Below are positions 23,693 to 34,667 of a DNA stretch of 64,000 nucleotides, piece by piece. The position numbers and the translations under genes are program-made. Under the pieces are notes generated by a model that did no database searches, had not been told where the DNA came from, and was given only the letters and a program-made list of their open reading frames with translations. This DNA is from Clarireedia homoeocarpa. Lineage: Eukaryota > Ascomycota > Leotiomycetes > Helotiales > Rutstroemiaceae. Location of the stretch: the NCBI GenBank assembly GCA_001465935.1, contig LNKV01000012.1, positions 567,302 through 631,301 of the forward strand, written 5' to 3'. How positions within the stretch are numbered: position 1 is the first letter of the stretch; each line of letters opens with the position of its first letter.

Positions 23693-25818
23693 GTTCTTGT
23701 TTGACCAACAGATTGAATATGTGGTTGATATATCCTCTTGCAGTACTTTCAGCAAATGCCTTGGCGACTACGAGCTGATCTAAGGTCTTCAAAATTTTCT
23801 GATGCGAAACCCTCTCGAATTTCACAAGGACGCACTACTGACATATACGACAAATCTCCTACCTATATGACTCACCAGACGACCCGACCTAGGACGGCAT
23901 ATGTTGACAAATATCAGAGGTAGGTCCTAACAACAGGTATGATGGTATTGATCCTTTTAATATTCCTCCCAATCCCACTAAACATCTCTCCGCCCCGTGA
24001 TACGATTCAGTTATACACTCAAAATATCTAGCATTTCATTATTTTAGCATAGCCAAGCGCATCTCACAAACCGTCGAGTCGGCCGGCCAGGATATTAAAT
24101 GTGGGGAAACTCGGGGCTAGGTTACGGGGTGCGTTATGGAGTTTTCCTTGTGTTAGAAGTTGCAGTTGCGATACCCTCTTGAGCAGGATAATCTGGGTGA
24201 ATCTTTATGGTCGAAATGGCGGGTAATGGTGGACTTGGGGCTTTTCAAGCACCTTCGTTGGATGTTTAAGGATATCTGGTATGGGCATGCAATTCTCAGG
24301 GTTTGGCATTTTTCCAGTCTACTATCTGTACAACGAACCATATCATTCCCCCTATTTTATTTAGTCAACAGTTCTATGCCGCTTGCGATACCCGGATGTT
24401 TAACGGCGGCGAAGTGTGGGATATGTTCCTTAGTTTGCCGGAATTCCCGCTAAATAGAATTCCTGCTAACGTGAGATAACGGTCACTGCGCGAATTGCTT
24501 GATGATTACAAATTGCTGCGGCGACCGCTCTGATGTTATGTTGGAGGAAACAGTGACCTCACAAGCCTTCCTGGAGGAGGGACCGTACTGCTAGGTACTA
24601 GGTGAGTTATAGGTAGCCGTATGCCGGTAGTTGGTAGGGATACGTAGTGTACAGCCCCGTAGGCGTGCGCGTCAAACAACACTTAGATGCCCGGAAGATT
24701 ACTAACTAGCACGCTAAAACGTTCAGCGTTGTGCCTTTGCCGAGTGCGTAATTGAGGTCCTTAGGGTCCTCAAATAATACCAACTGAGCCGGCTGGCCAG
24801 CCAGTTGTTGACTTTGTGTTTATGCTGGGCTCAGGAAGAGACGTCCTTGGCCCCAAGTACCAGTACAGTACAGTACAGTACAGTAAGGACCTCCAAGCAG
24901 GACGAGAGCTGGCAATCTTTAGAGCCATGCAAGAAAAGGGGGAAGTCGCCAAAGTCCAGCATGTGCGTATTCAAGTTTACCTATACTATAAGTTATACTA
25001 TATACAGTGGGGAGCTCTCGTATTCACAACCCTTCATAATTCCAGGTCGGATGTGAACATGATTTCACCATCTTCTCTCCGTTGAGTCTGCTTCTGCTTC
25101 TGCGCATTGTACGGGTTACCCTTGGCCTTTTTAAAACCCTTTCGTTGAACGCTAAATTTAGAGGAACGATTCACTGCCCCAACGAGTAGCGAATAGCGAA
25201 TAGCAAATAAGGATATCGAGGGCTCCTCGGTGCGCGGTAGGCCGGCCCAGACACACAAGACAGGCCAGAGTTCAGACTTCCTGAACACTAGTAACAGAAC
25301 CACTCACTCGTTTCATCTCATTCTCGAGCTTCCTCCAACTGTCACTTTACTCGTACCAGAATCTTAACTTAATACTTACTCGAGCCGCATATTTCCCACG
25401 CACACTCATTCACGATACGAGATCATCCCACACTGCCAAGAAAGTAATTGTGGCTTCAATTATCGCTGTTCTTCGAAATCCCCGTTCGTCCCGTCGACAC
25501 TTCTGGTGGCCATAGATATCGCTGCCTCGGTTCATAGGCATTTTCAAAAGACAGAATTAAGATCAAAGCTAGGGGTGACACTTTCTCATGACCTTCCACG
25601 TCGACTTGCGATCATCACATTCATTTTCTGCGAAGCGCGCTTCCGGAAGAATTGCATTGTGTTCTTAGGGGTTTGTGGATAAGTTTGCGCCGATAATAAC
25701 CCTCGCGCGGTCGTCATCTTGAATCTGTTACGAGGCCTTTTCGGAGCGTGAACTCGAACGCTCCACGAACAACAAATATCACATAAGAGGAGAGGTCTAG
25801 CCTCTGCGCATTCACAAG
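23693..25818. other. 2.1-kb intergenic region left of the NIPA gene
   Basis: No frame with coding character. It includes a (CAGTA)5 microsatellite at 24861-24885 and short palindromes such as CTGGCCAG near 24793. The last 500 bp (about 25300-25818) are likely NIPA promoter and leader. I looked for transposase-like frames or long terminal repeats by eye and saw none. Confidence 0.45.
24861..24885. repeat. (CAGTA)5 microsatellite
   Basis: Five exact copies of CAGTA, preceded by the similar AAGTAC. Directly visible; no function implied. Confidence 0.9.
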
Positions 25819-27406
25819 ATGCTGGAGGACAAGTAAGTTGAGGCAGCTTGGAGATTTATTCGTCGCACGAATATTGTTTGGGATGTACGAAGTCAAGAGG
25901 CTAATATGACGATGAAGATACATAGGGTTGGCATTAGCCATCACCTCAACCATGGCGATAGGTATGATTCTTAATCCGTACTTATAATGAGGCAAGACTA
26001 ATCGATTTTCTTCACAGGCACAAGTTTCGTCATTACAAAGAAGGTGCGACTTTGAGACTTCGAAGATTCATACATGAGTTTTCCTAACGATATGACTAGG
26101 GATTGATGGACGCCGAAGAACGACATGGTTTTGAGGGGGACGGTTTCACATATCTCAAAAGTCCAATATGGTGGGGTGGTATAATCTCATGTACGGGAAA
26201 CTTCCTCTACAATGTGGGGACGCAAGCTAATGAATATTGGCAGTAATCGTGGGAGAAATTGCAAACTTCGCGGCATATGCATTTGCACCAGCAATTCTGG
26301 TTACTCCTCTCGGAGCGCTCAGTGTATTGATCGGAGCGGTTTTGGGTTCATACTTTCTGGACGAGAAGCTGGGTACATTAGGGAAACTCGGATGCGCAAT
26401 ATGTCTAATAGGATCTGTTATAATTGTTCTTCACGCGCCGCCGGACAAGGAGATTAAGAGGATTGACGAGATTCTTCACTATGCCATTCAGCCAGGTACG
26501 TTCATCTCGCAGTCTTGCAGCTTTTGCAAGCTAACTAGGTTGCAGGATTTCTTATTTTCTGCGCTTCCGTTGCGATATTTGCAGTCATTATGATTTACAG
26601 AGTAGCCCCGACATATGGCAGGAAGAATCCACTGGTTTACTTATCGATATGTTCAACTGTCGGAGGAGTCTCAGTCATGTCAGTTAAGGCCTTTGGTATT
26701 GCCGTAAAACTGACTCTGGGTGGCGAAAATCAATTCATCTACCCATCGACTTATGTCTTCATCATTGTCACTACAGTCTGCATTATGACACAGATGAATT
26801 ACTTCAACAAAGCTCTAAGCCAGTTCCCGACATCTATGTAAGCTCCAGAAAGCTCTTCAGGCTTTGCGATTATTCTAACCTTTGCCCAGTGTGAACCCAC
26901 TCTACTACGTTACCTTCACGACCGCGACCCTTACTGCCTCGTTCATCCTATACGGTGGATTCAACACCTCCGACGCCGTGAACACTATTTCACTCCTAAG
27001 CGGATTCCTTGTGATCTTCACAGGAGTCTACCTACTCAATATATCAAGAACCGACCCAGAAGGGCGCAAAATGATGCACGGCGTGGACGGAATAGCGACC
27101 GATCCTCTCTCAGGTATCCAGACACGACGAAGTATGCAAGCTAGGCGAAGCACCGATCCGCAAAGAATGAGCCTGGGCAGCAATGGATACGGTCGAGGCG
27201 ATAGGGAGGGGCTTATCCACGCCTATGATGAAGAAGAGAACGTTGGATTCGGCCTTACAGATCTCGGTGACGACAGCGACGATTCTGATGAAGATTCGCC
27301 ACTACCGTCGCGGCCTATGAATGGGAAGGCGAATGGACACAGTAGCAAGTCAAGTTTCAGCGAGCCGTTAGAGGTGGAGCGGCCGAGCAGATCTTCAAAT
27401 CGGTAA
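25819..27406 (+). CDS. NIPA-type magnesium transporter (DUF803)
   Basis: Membrane protein of the NIPA family, putative Mg2+ transporters related to the drug/metabolite transporter fold. Seven exons: 25819-25832, 25918-25961, 26018-26043, 26100-26190, 26244-26495, 26546-26837 and 26890-27406, in frame to 411 residues. The first four exons are tiny (14, 44, 26 and 91 nt) but rebuild the typical N-terminus MLEDKYIGLALAITSTMAIG and the TSFVITKKGL motif. About nine hydrophobic segments follow, including GEIANFAAYAFAPAILVTPL and PLGALSVLIGAVL. From about residue 290 the tail is hydrophilic, with an Asp/Ser-rich run (GDDSDDSDEDS). Transport of Mg2+ is family knowledge, not visible in the sequence. 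Confidence 0.92.
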
Positions 27407-27903
27407 CACTTTTTGATAGTTAAAAAGGGTGTCCAGTCATGCATACATGATTTCTGCTTTTTCATTTGTTCTTGCTCAAAAAAACTGTATTTGGTAGTGC
27501 TAGGCGGGGTTGGGAATTTTAACTGCAAAGGCCGTGTTTGTATTTGTTCTAGACATCACTTTTGGTAGCAGCTTGGTCTGCTGGGGCTTATATTTCATAG
27601 TACGACTGCATGAGGTCCAGGCGTTCGGGGATTGCTATCTTTTGTACAAAAGGGAAAGATATATGTACGATATTTATATGTGGGCAAATTGAGAGGAGCC
27701 CTCGTAAAGGACGTGCCAAGGCTTAATTTGAATGCACTTGAAGATGGGCTCACAACTGAGATCAATTTTTACTTTTTCCATTTCAATTTTTTTTATCATG
27801 TGTTTTTGAAAGCCGTAAAATTCGTTGGCTATGAATACAAGCTCTTCATGAACTAGAACTTGCACACAAATGTTTGGAAACGCCCCTCCACCTCAGCCTA
27901 AAC
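27407..27903. other. Convergent 3' spacer, NIPA / RPS3
   Basis: 497 bp, AT-rich with T runs, between converging stop codons. Short frames here have no coding character. Confidence 0.55.
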
Positions 27904-28765
27904 TTATTCCTCCGCATCTGGTTGTGCCTCCTCCTCACCGGCCTGCTCTTGTGAGCGAGCAGCCTCAGCAGCCGCCTGTGCAGCCGCAGCCTTAGCACCG
28001 TAATCCTGGCTCATAGGTTGAACCACACTTTGCTCCTCCTTTGGCTCGATGATGGTGACGGAATCTGGCAAAGACTTTTGAGGTCCAGACTTTCCTTCTG
28101 GGTCAGATCCACGCATGATCTTGACCTTGATACCGAGAACACCTTGTCTCAAGAGAACGTGACGGGTAGCAGAGTCGATGAAGTCCTTGGCTGGCTGACC
28201 AGAGTGGATCATGAAACCATCAGTGAACTTCATGGACTTGGCACGGGCAGCGCGCAGTTTTCCGGAAACAACAACCTCGCAACCCTTAGCACCACTTTCC
28301 ATGATGAATCGGAGAACACCATAGCAAGCTCTTCGGACCGCAAGACCGTTGAGAAGTTTGTATCGGAGAGACTCGCATTGAGCGACGGCGGAGAGACCAC
28401 GGTTTTGCACCTTGGCGGCATACAGGGAGACACTGTTCTCCGGGAACTTGAAGCGCTTCTGAATGAGCGAGGTCAGCTCGCGGATGCGGCGTCCTTGCTC
28501 ACCGAGAACTTCTTGGGTGTGGGTTGCGCGGATGATGATGTCGGTAACGGTAGGGGTGACGCGGACTTCGACTCCAGAGTATCCTTCCTCAGCCAATTCA
28601 CGTTGGAAGAACTCGTTTAATTCGGCGTAGAAAACACCATCGGCGACGAACTTTCTCCGCTTTGAGCTGTGGTGAGGAAGAACATAAATTAGCAGGTTAT
28701 TGGAGGGGTCAAATGCACAAATTGAGTTTTCCTTACATAGCGGCACCTGGAACACCGGAAGCCAT
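27904..28765 (-). CDS. RPS3: 40S ribosomal protein S3 (uS3)
   Basis: Small-subunit ribosomal protein at the mRNA entry channel. Exons from the start are 28765-28737 and 28666-27904, joining in frame to 263 residues. The short first exon supplies MASGVPGAAI before SKRRKFVADGVFYAELNEFF. The type-2 KH domain (about 20-95) shows VTDIIIRATHTQEVLGEQGR, and the C-terminal uS3 domain shows GAKGCEVVVSGKLRAARAKS. The last 30 residues are Ala/Glu-rich, as in other fungi. Strong codon bias on this strand leaves a 200-codon open frame on the opposite strand (28018-28620), which is a shadow. Confidence 0.97.
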
Positions 28766-29259
28766 ATTATCTGATTTAAGTTGAAGATTTTGGACCTGTG
28801 GGAAAGAGGCTCAAAAGTCGTCGTCGGTGTTTTGTCGAGGGTCGATTGTCGCGATTTCAGAATTGAATTTTCCCAAAATCACTACAGTGGGAGGGTCAAT
28901 TTTAGTTGATAATTTTAGCGAATTTGTGTATAACAGCCTTGTTTGTTAGGCATGAAAATAGCTTGCAGCAGATTAGCTGGTTTTGGGCTTTAAGCTGTCC
29001 CAAAGTTGCAGGGTTCTGTTTTTGGGGCTACTGTGCTGTGTGATATGATGCTGCTGTATTAGTCTTACCGGTGCTGTTTATGACAACATTGTACTCGTCG
29101 AATTATAACACATGACTCTTCCTGATTCATAACATATGCGCCGATTATATTGGATGTACAATAATAAATTAAGGAATACGAAGATAGGATCTACGGAAAC
29201 CAAATGATATCGACGACTACCAACTCCCGAAGTGAGTGCGCCGTGCCATAGAATCAAAA
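28766..29259. promoter_or_regulatory. Divergent promoter, RPS3 / myotubularin
   Basis: 494 bp between diverging start codons. It should contain the strong ribosomal-protein promoter. I see no unambiguous known motif. Confidence 0.45.
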
Positions 29260-31655
29260 ATGGCCGAGAAACTTCGAGGAACCAAGGTGCGCCGAGAAAT
29301 CCCATATGTACACTGATGGGAGTTTTGCTGATGCTGAGCGTACTCTTGCAGGTCCATGGTGTCCAGGTTGTAGCCCGTGGACAAGCTTCTAGCGTTGCAC
29401 TGCTCTTAACAACCCACCATCTCGTCATCATCCAAGCCGCTCCCAGCCCGGTGTCGTCCCCAGATGGAGCTCCTGTGGCGCCCGTTCAGGGTCGGCAATC
29501 ATGGATAGCATATCCTATGATAGCTCATTGCACGTTTCGACCGACTCCGCCCGGGTCCGGAATAGCTTCTTCGATACGATTGCGCGGCCGAGATTTTACC
29601 TTTTACACACTCAACTTCGATGATGATAAATCTGCCCGAGAAACTTTCGAAAATATAAAGACAGCTACCTGCAAGGTGGGAAGCATTGAGAAGTTGTATG
29701 CTTTTAGCTATAAAGCGCATGGAGCGGAGAAGCAGATCAACGGATGGGATGTCTATGATCCAAAAACGGAATGGAAACGGTTAGGGATTAGTGAGAAGGG
29801 AGTTGATAGAGGTTGGCGCATATCGAAGCTCAACCAAGACTACGTCTTTTCACCTACATACCCAGCTCTTCTACCTGTTCCTTCATCCATATCTGACATC
29901 ACAATCAAGCATGCCGGCCAGCATCGTTCGAGAGCACGAATACCTGTTCTCACATACCTACACCCGGTCAACAACTGCGCTCTGACGAGATGTTCGCAAC
30001 CGCGAACTGGCATGCGTGGTGCACGCAGCATTCAGGATGAGAAGTTAGTCAGTGCTTGTTTTTCAGCAGCAGCGCAGACGGATGAAGGGGACTCTGTGTC
30101 GCCAGCTATGTCTCGAACAAGCCCAGAGTCTAGTTCAGCGGACCTCATCACGCCCAATAATGGCGAAATGATCGACCCTGAGCGGTTTGAGGATGAGTTG
30201 ATTTCTTCTGGATCAAACATTGAGATACCAACAGAAAAGCCGCACGTCTACGGAGCACAACAAAACAACTTGATTGTTGATGCAAGACCTCAGGTCAATG
30301 CATATGCCAACCAGGTGAATGGGTTTGGTACAGAGAACATGGACTATTATCCACTCGCCAAGAAAGTGTATCTAAATATTGCCAACATTCATGTTATGCG
30401 AGACTCACTAGGGAAAGTGATAGATGCCATCAAAGACGCGGATATATCTACTCTACCACCGAATCGGGATCAGCTTGCTAAAAGCGGCTGGTTAAAACAC
30501 ATTAACGGTATTCTCGATGGAGCTGCCATAATTGCTCGACAAGTTGGTATTCAGCACTCCCATGTACTGATCCATTGTTCGGATGGCTGGGATCGAACTA
30601 GTCAGCTAAGTGCTTTATCTCAGTTAATGCTCGACCCCTATTACAGGACCATTGAAGGTTTCATTGTACTGGTAGAGAAAGATTGGTTGAGCTTTGGGCA
30701 TATGTTCCAGCACAGGTCGGGATTTTTGAACAGTGAAAAGTGGTTCGTCACACAGAATGATGCTCTTGCTGGTTCAGCAATACAGCCTGGTGGAAGTGCA
30801 GACGGGCGGGGAGATGCGATTGAGAATGCTATTTTGAGCGCGAAACGATTCTTCAACAAAACCAACGCAAGCCAAGAAGTCGTAGCGGACCCTGATATGG
30901 ATGATGGAATGTTGGTCGAGGACTCTCCCAAGAAGCCTGCGAAACTCGAAGCACTACCTCAGAGCGAAGCGACCAAGCCCAAAGAGACCAGCCCTGTCTT
31001 CCATCAGTTCCTCGACGCAACTTACCAACTCCTCCGTCAACATCCAACCCGTTTTGAATTCAACGAACGGTTCCTCCGGCGTCTACTCTACCACCTCTAC
31101 TCCTGTCAATACGGCACCTTCCTATACAACAACGAGAAATCCCGCGTTGACGCCCGAGTAAAAGAACGCACCAAAAGCGTCTGGGCATATTTCCTAGCTA
31201 AAAAAGACGAATTCACCAACAAAGAATACGACGGCGGCGACATTGACGACCACGTCAAAGGAAAAGAACGATTAATATTCCCCAACTTGGAAGATGTAAG
31301 ATGGTGGTATCAAGCATTTGGCAGAACGGATCTGGAGATGAACGGGCCGCATAACCCGGCAACAGAGAGATATCTGGCGTTGAGCAATAATGGAAGTAAT
31401 GGGTATACGGTTGCGGGAGGAGCTACGACGCCCGGGAGGACGGTGCTGTCGGGCGTGGAGAGTGCGGGGAGTCCGACGAAACAGGTGTTGAATGGACCGG
31501 CAGGCGGTTTTACTAGTTTGAGAGAGGGCATTGCTGGGTTGGGGATTGGGAGGGCGAAGGGCTCCGGGTTGAGGAGTAGGAGTCCAGCGGGAGCGAATGG
31601 GAGTGCAGGTGCAAATGCTAATGGGAAACAGGAAATGGAGGTGGAGATGCAATAA
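29260..31655 (+). CDS. YMR1: Myotubularin-type phosphoinositide 3-phosphatase
   Basis: Removes the 3-phosphate from PI3P, and probably PI(3,5)P2, on endosomal and vacuolar membranes. Exons are 29260-29286 and 29352-31655, in frame to 776 residues. The N-terminal PH-GRAM-like region begins after the nine-codon first exon. The family block PVLTYLHPVNNCALTRCSQP lies at about 235-255, and the catalytic CX5R loop HCSDGWDRTS places the nucleophile at about Cys418. EDVRWWYQAFGRTDLE follows in the C-terminal third. Compared with yeast Ymr1 (about 690 residues) it has an extra Ser/Asp/Glu-rich insert at about 275-330 and a Gly/Ala-rich tail. The frame starting upstream at 29232 lacks an ATG. It converges on FRS1. 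Confidence 0.93.
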
Positions 31656-32075
31656 TGATGGCATGATGGAACGATGGGATGGGATGGGGTAGGGTGGGAT
31701 GCTTTGGGCGGGGCTTCTAGGGAGAGTGACTTACAGGCGTTGAGCGGTCGGGATGCTTTGCTGGGGCCTGGGAGGGACGAACGAATGGATTGAAGGGAAT
31801 ATCTGAATTGTATTATTTGTTTTATATGTTACGTGGGCATGGCATTGAAGGAGCGAGGCGCTATTGTAGAAGTCACATCTCTTGGTGTCAGTTGGTGATC
31901 AAAATGGAAGACTTATGTCATGTCCTTGTCAAAAATTAGATTCCTCTTTTTGGTCTTTTGCCATCTGTGATTGTTACTCATGCAATACAAATGCTATATC
32001 ATGAATTCATGAAAGTCGCCGCTTTTCTACGAGACATGAAATCCTAGCTTTTTATCTATGTGCGATATAAGTTGA
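31656..32075. other. Convergent 3' spacer, myotubularin / FRS1
   Basis: 420 bp between converging stop codons. A G-rich stretch of GGGATGGGATGGGG type near 31675-31700 follows the myotubularin stop. Nothing else is seen. Confidence 0.5.
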
Positions 32076-34022
32076 TCATAAGAAGACTTCGAGATTGATC
32101 TCTAATGTGCTGACAGGATATCTATATAGTAGTTAGCCTCTATGTTCTTCTGTTTTATATCTAAACAGGATCACATACCTTAATTCAAATTTATCTAGAA
32201 CCGATGGATGCAGAATACCAAACTCCCCCACACGTACCTCCTTTCCACCCAACCGTAAGTAAATAGCCGCAGCGTGACCAGCAAAGAAAGTCGGCTCATC
32301 TATCTCCTCAATCCAGTATCCATCTGGCTTTGTTGGATTTTCCTTGACCTCGAAATCTATCTTTTTATCTTCTAGACCCTCTTCATGTGTGACGAAGGCG
32401 GTCTGTAACATTAGGAGAATTCGATCAAGTAATCCGTGAATAACTTCAAAACCGCTCGTCTTGCCATACCATGCTGCGGCGAAGTGGCGTTCGTTTCTCG
32501 ATTTGCGTTCTAGCTCTGGAGCCTTGAAGGCGACATCCGATACTTCGAATACTTTGATGGGAACGGAGTGTTTTTTATTTTCTCGGATGGTTTTCAGAAG
32601 TCCTGGGAGGAGGGATGTGCGCACTACTTGATACTCTGCGGTCTTGGGATTGGCGAGACGCACGGCGGAGTTACCGTCATCTTTGCGGTTGAGCCACGCG
32701 AAGTTTTCGTCATGGGAACAGAGAATTAGGGGCATGACTTCACTCCAACCGGCCATGGCGGCTTCCATTCGGACGATATCGCCAAGTTTGTTGATAGGGA
32801 GGGGTTGTGCGATCGTGGAGGCTTTGTTAGGGGATGTACGTGGTAGGTTATTGAAACCGTATGCGATGGCTACGTCTTCCATAATGTCGCATTGATGGAG
32901 GATATCAGCTCTCGTCGGAGGTACGGAGACTTCTATTATGTTCTTGTCTTTCGACGAAGGTTTTGCTGAATAACACATCTTTTTAAGAAGTTCACAGATG
33001 CGTTCTGGTGATTCAGAAAGTCCACAGCAGTCATTGATATAATCTACTTCGGCTTCGGCTTGACGGGAGCTGATATTTGGCGTCTGTCGTGTCTCATTGT
33101 TGTGCTCCGAAACAATCTCAACAGGCTCAATAGTAAAAGGCTCCGCACAATATTGGGAGAACATCGCAACAATGATGTTGTTAACTATCTCCAACTTTGT
33201 GCGATCCGTTCCGGTCATTTCAATGAAAATATTCTTTGTATTTAAGGTAATCTTGGAATGATTTCCATTGATAATCGGTGGCATGGACAGAACAGTTCTA
33301 TTCGAGTCGTAAATGACGGGATATACTGGTTTATCACGAATGATGTGTAGATATTTCCCCAAATGCTTGTCATTCTCGTAGAACTGCATCTGTTCCTCTG
33401 CGTTCATTTCCTTCGACTGGTTAAGCGGTATAAATTTGATCTCGTTCGGTGGGAGCGCTTCGTAGGTGAACGGTCCTTGAATAGTATCCAAATCATGTGT
33501 ACCAATCGCAACCAGCGTCCGCTGGCGGGCAAGATTTTGGTGAAGTTTGTCTTGCAGCGAAATGAAGGAGTCATAGCTATCCTGGGTGAAGGTAATATTT
33601 CGCAGAACCGACGCAGAGACGTAGGGTCGTACTTTCATGGTGTCTTGGTGAACTGTCAACTTCTCTCGCATGCCACTTGCTGGTTCGACCAGTCTATAGT
33701 TTGGGAATGGCGTCTTCTCTCTGAAAATGTTTAGCATGAGAGCTATTCCTTCGAAGCAAAGCATGTCATATCGGTTTGCGGGAATTTCAATCTTGAGTTG
33801 CGCGGGTTCCTGTTTGCCATTGACAATAGGGCGCTCCGAGTTCGAAGTATCCTCGTCCAACTCAATACCAAATTCGAAACACAATTCCTCGAACTGTTCA
33901 GTGGTATACCTAACGTCGCTCAGTTTTGCTCTTTTCCTTGTGCCTTCCAAGGAATTTTCATGGACTTACTCTTGCCCTAGAGCTTTGTAGAGCTCAGCCT
34001 TATCAACACTGATGGTGGGCAT
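32076..34022 (-). CDS. FRS1: Cytosolic phenylalanyl-tRNA synthetase beta subunit
   Basis: Beta subunit of the cytosolic alpha2-beta2 PheRS that charges tRNA-Phe. Exons from the start are 34022-33970, 33909-32179 and 32121-32076, in frame to 609 residues, the normal length. The start MPTISVDKAELYKALGQEYT comes from exon 1 and matches the family. The B3/4 editing region lies at about 90-290, a B5-like segment with PPTRADILHQCDIMEDVAIA at about 345-375, and the catalytic-like core follows. The terminal exon restores the conserved ending YPVSTLEINLEVFL, lost if intron 2 is read through. It diverges from the PP2A scaffold gene. Confidence 0.96.
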
Positions 34023-34667
34023 CTTGAATTAAGTGGCTCTAACTTCTATAAATGCTCACCAGCTGTGCGATCCAAATTGCGTTTTGTGAGTCGAACGGAA
34101 ATATATTGGTGGGGTCGGCGCGGAGGGGTTCAATCGAAATTATGACTGTTCTTCAAAATTTATTTGGCACCTTATATTCAAGGCACAACACTTTGATGCG
34201 TCTGCATCGATTCTCAAGTTCAACTCACCGAAGCTGCTGCCAACCAACAATTAATTCCAACTACACTACCTCTACCAACTATAGCCCTATTCCTGCTCTA
34301 CTTTCAATATTACCTGTCGGTATTTGTAGAAGGGAACTCCATAGGTAGGTTCATTGAAATTCTTTGCACTTGTTTCCCCAGCTCAAAGTCATCCTTCATC
34401 ACATCCCCCCCCACTACCTACTCGCACTTATTTATAGCAAGTATTGACCAAGATTCAACAGTTGCAGGTCCGAAGTATACCAGAACTTGCTCACTTTCCC
34501 TACTCTTTCCGGTATCGCAACTTTAATCGCGAAGCCAAGGATTCATTCACGAACGGCAGACGACCACGCGATAACCATCCTACAATCTACAACCTGGTCA
34601 GGGACAACGCTTGCCCTGTCAATTCTCTTACTAGTATTCTACCAAACAAACCTTACAAATCTTCATA
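34023..34667. promoter_or_regulatory. Divergent promoter, FRS1 / TPD3
   Basis: 645 bp between diverging starts, with pyrimidine-rich stretches (for example a C run near 34405) that look like a leader for TPD3. No specific motif is claimed. Confidence 0.45.

Noticed and set aside
23693..25818. Possible transposon relic in the 2.1-kb spacer
   Set aside because: I saw short palindromes and many TAGGTA-like words, but no terminal repeats, target duplication or transposase-like frame.
28018..28620. 200-codon open frame on the plus strand
   Set aside because: It lies wholly antisense to RPS3. Strong codon bias of ribosomal protein genes commonly leaves an open antisense frame, and the peptide has no domain.
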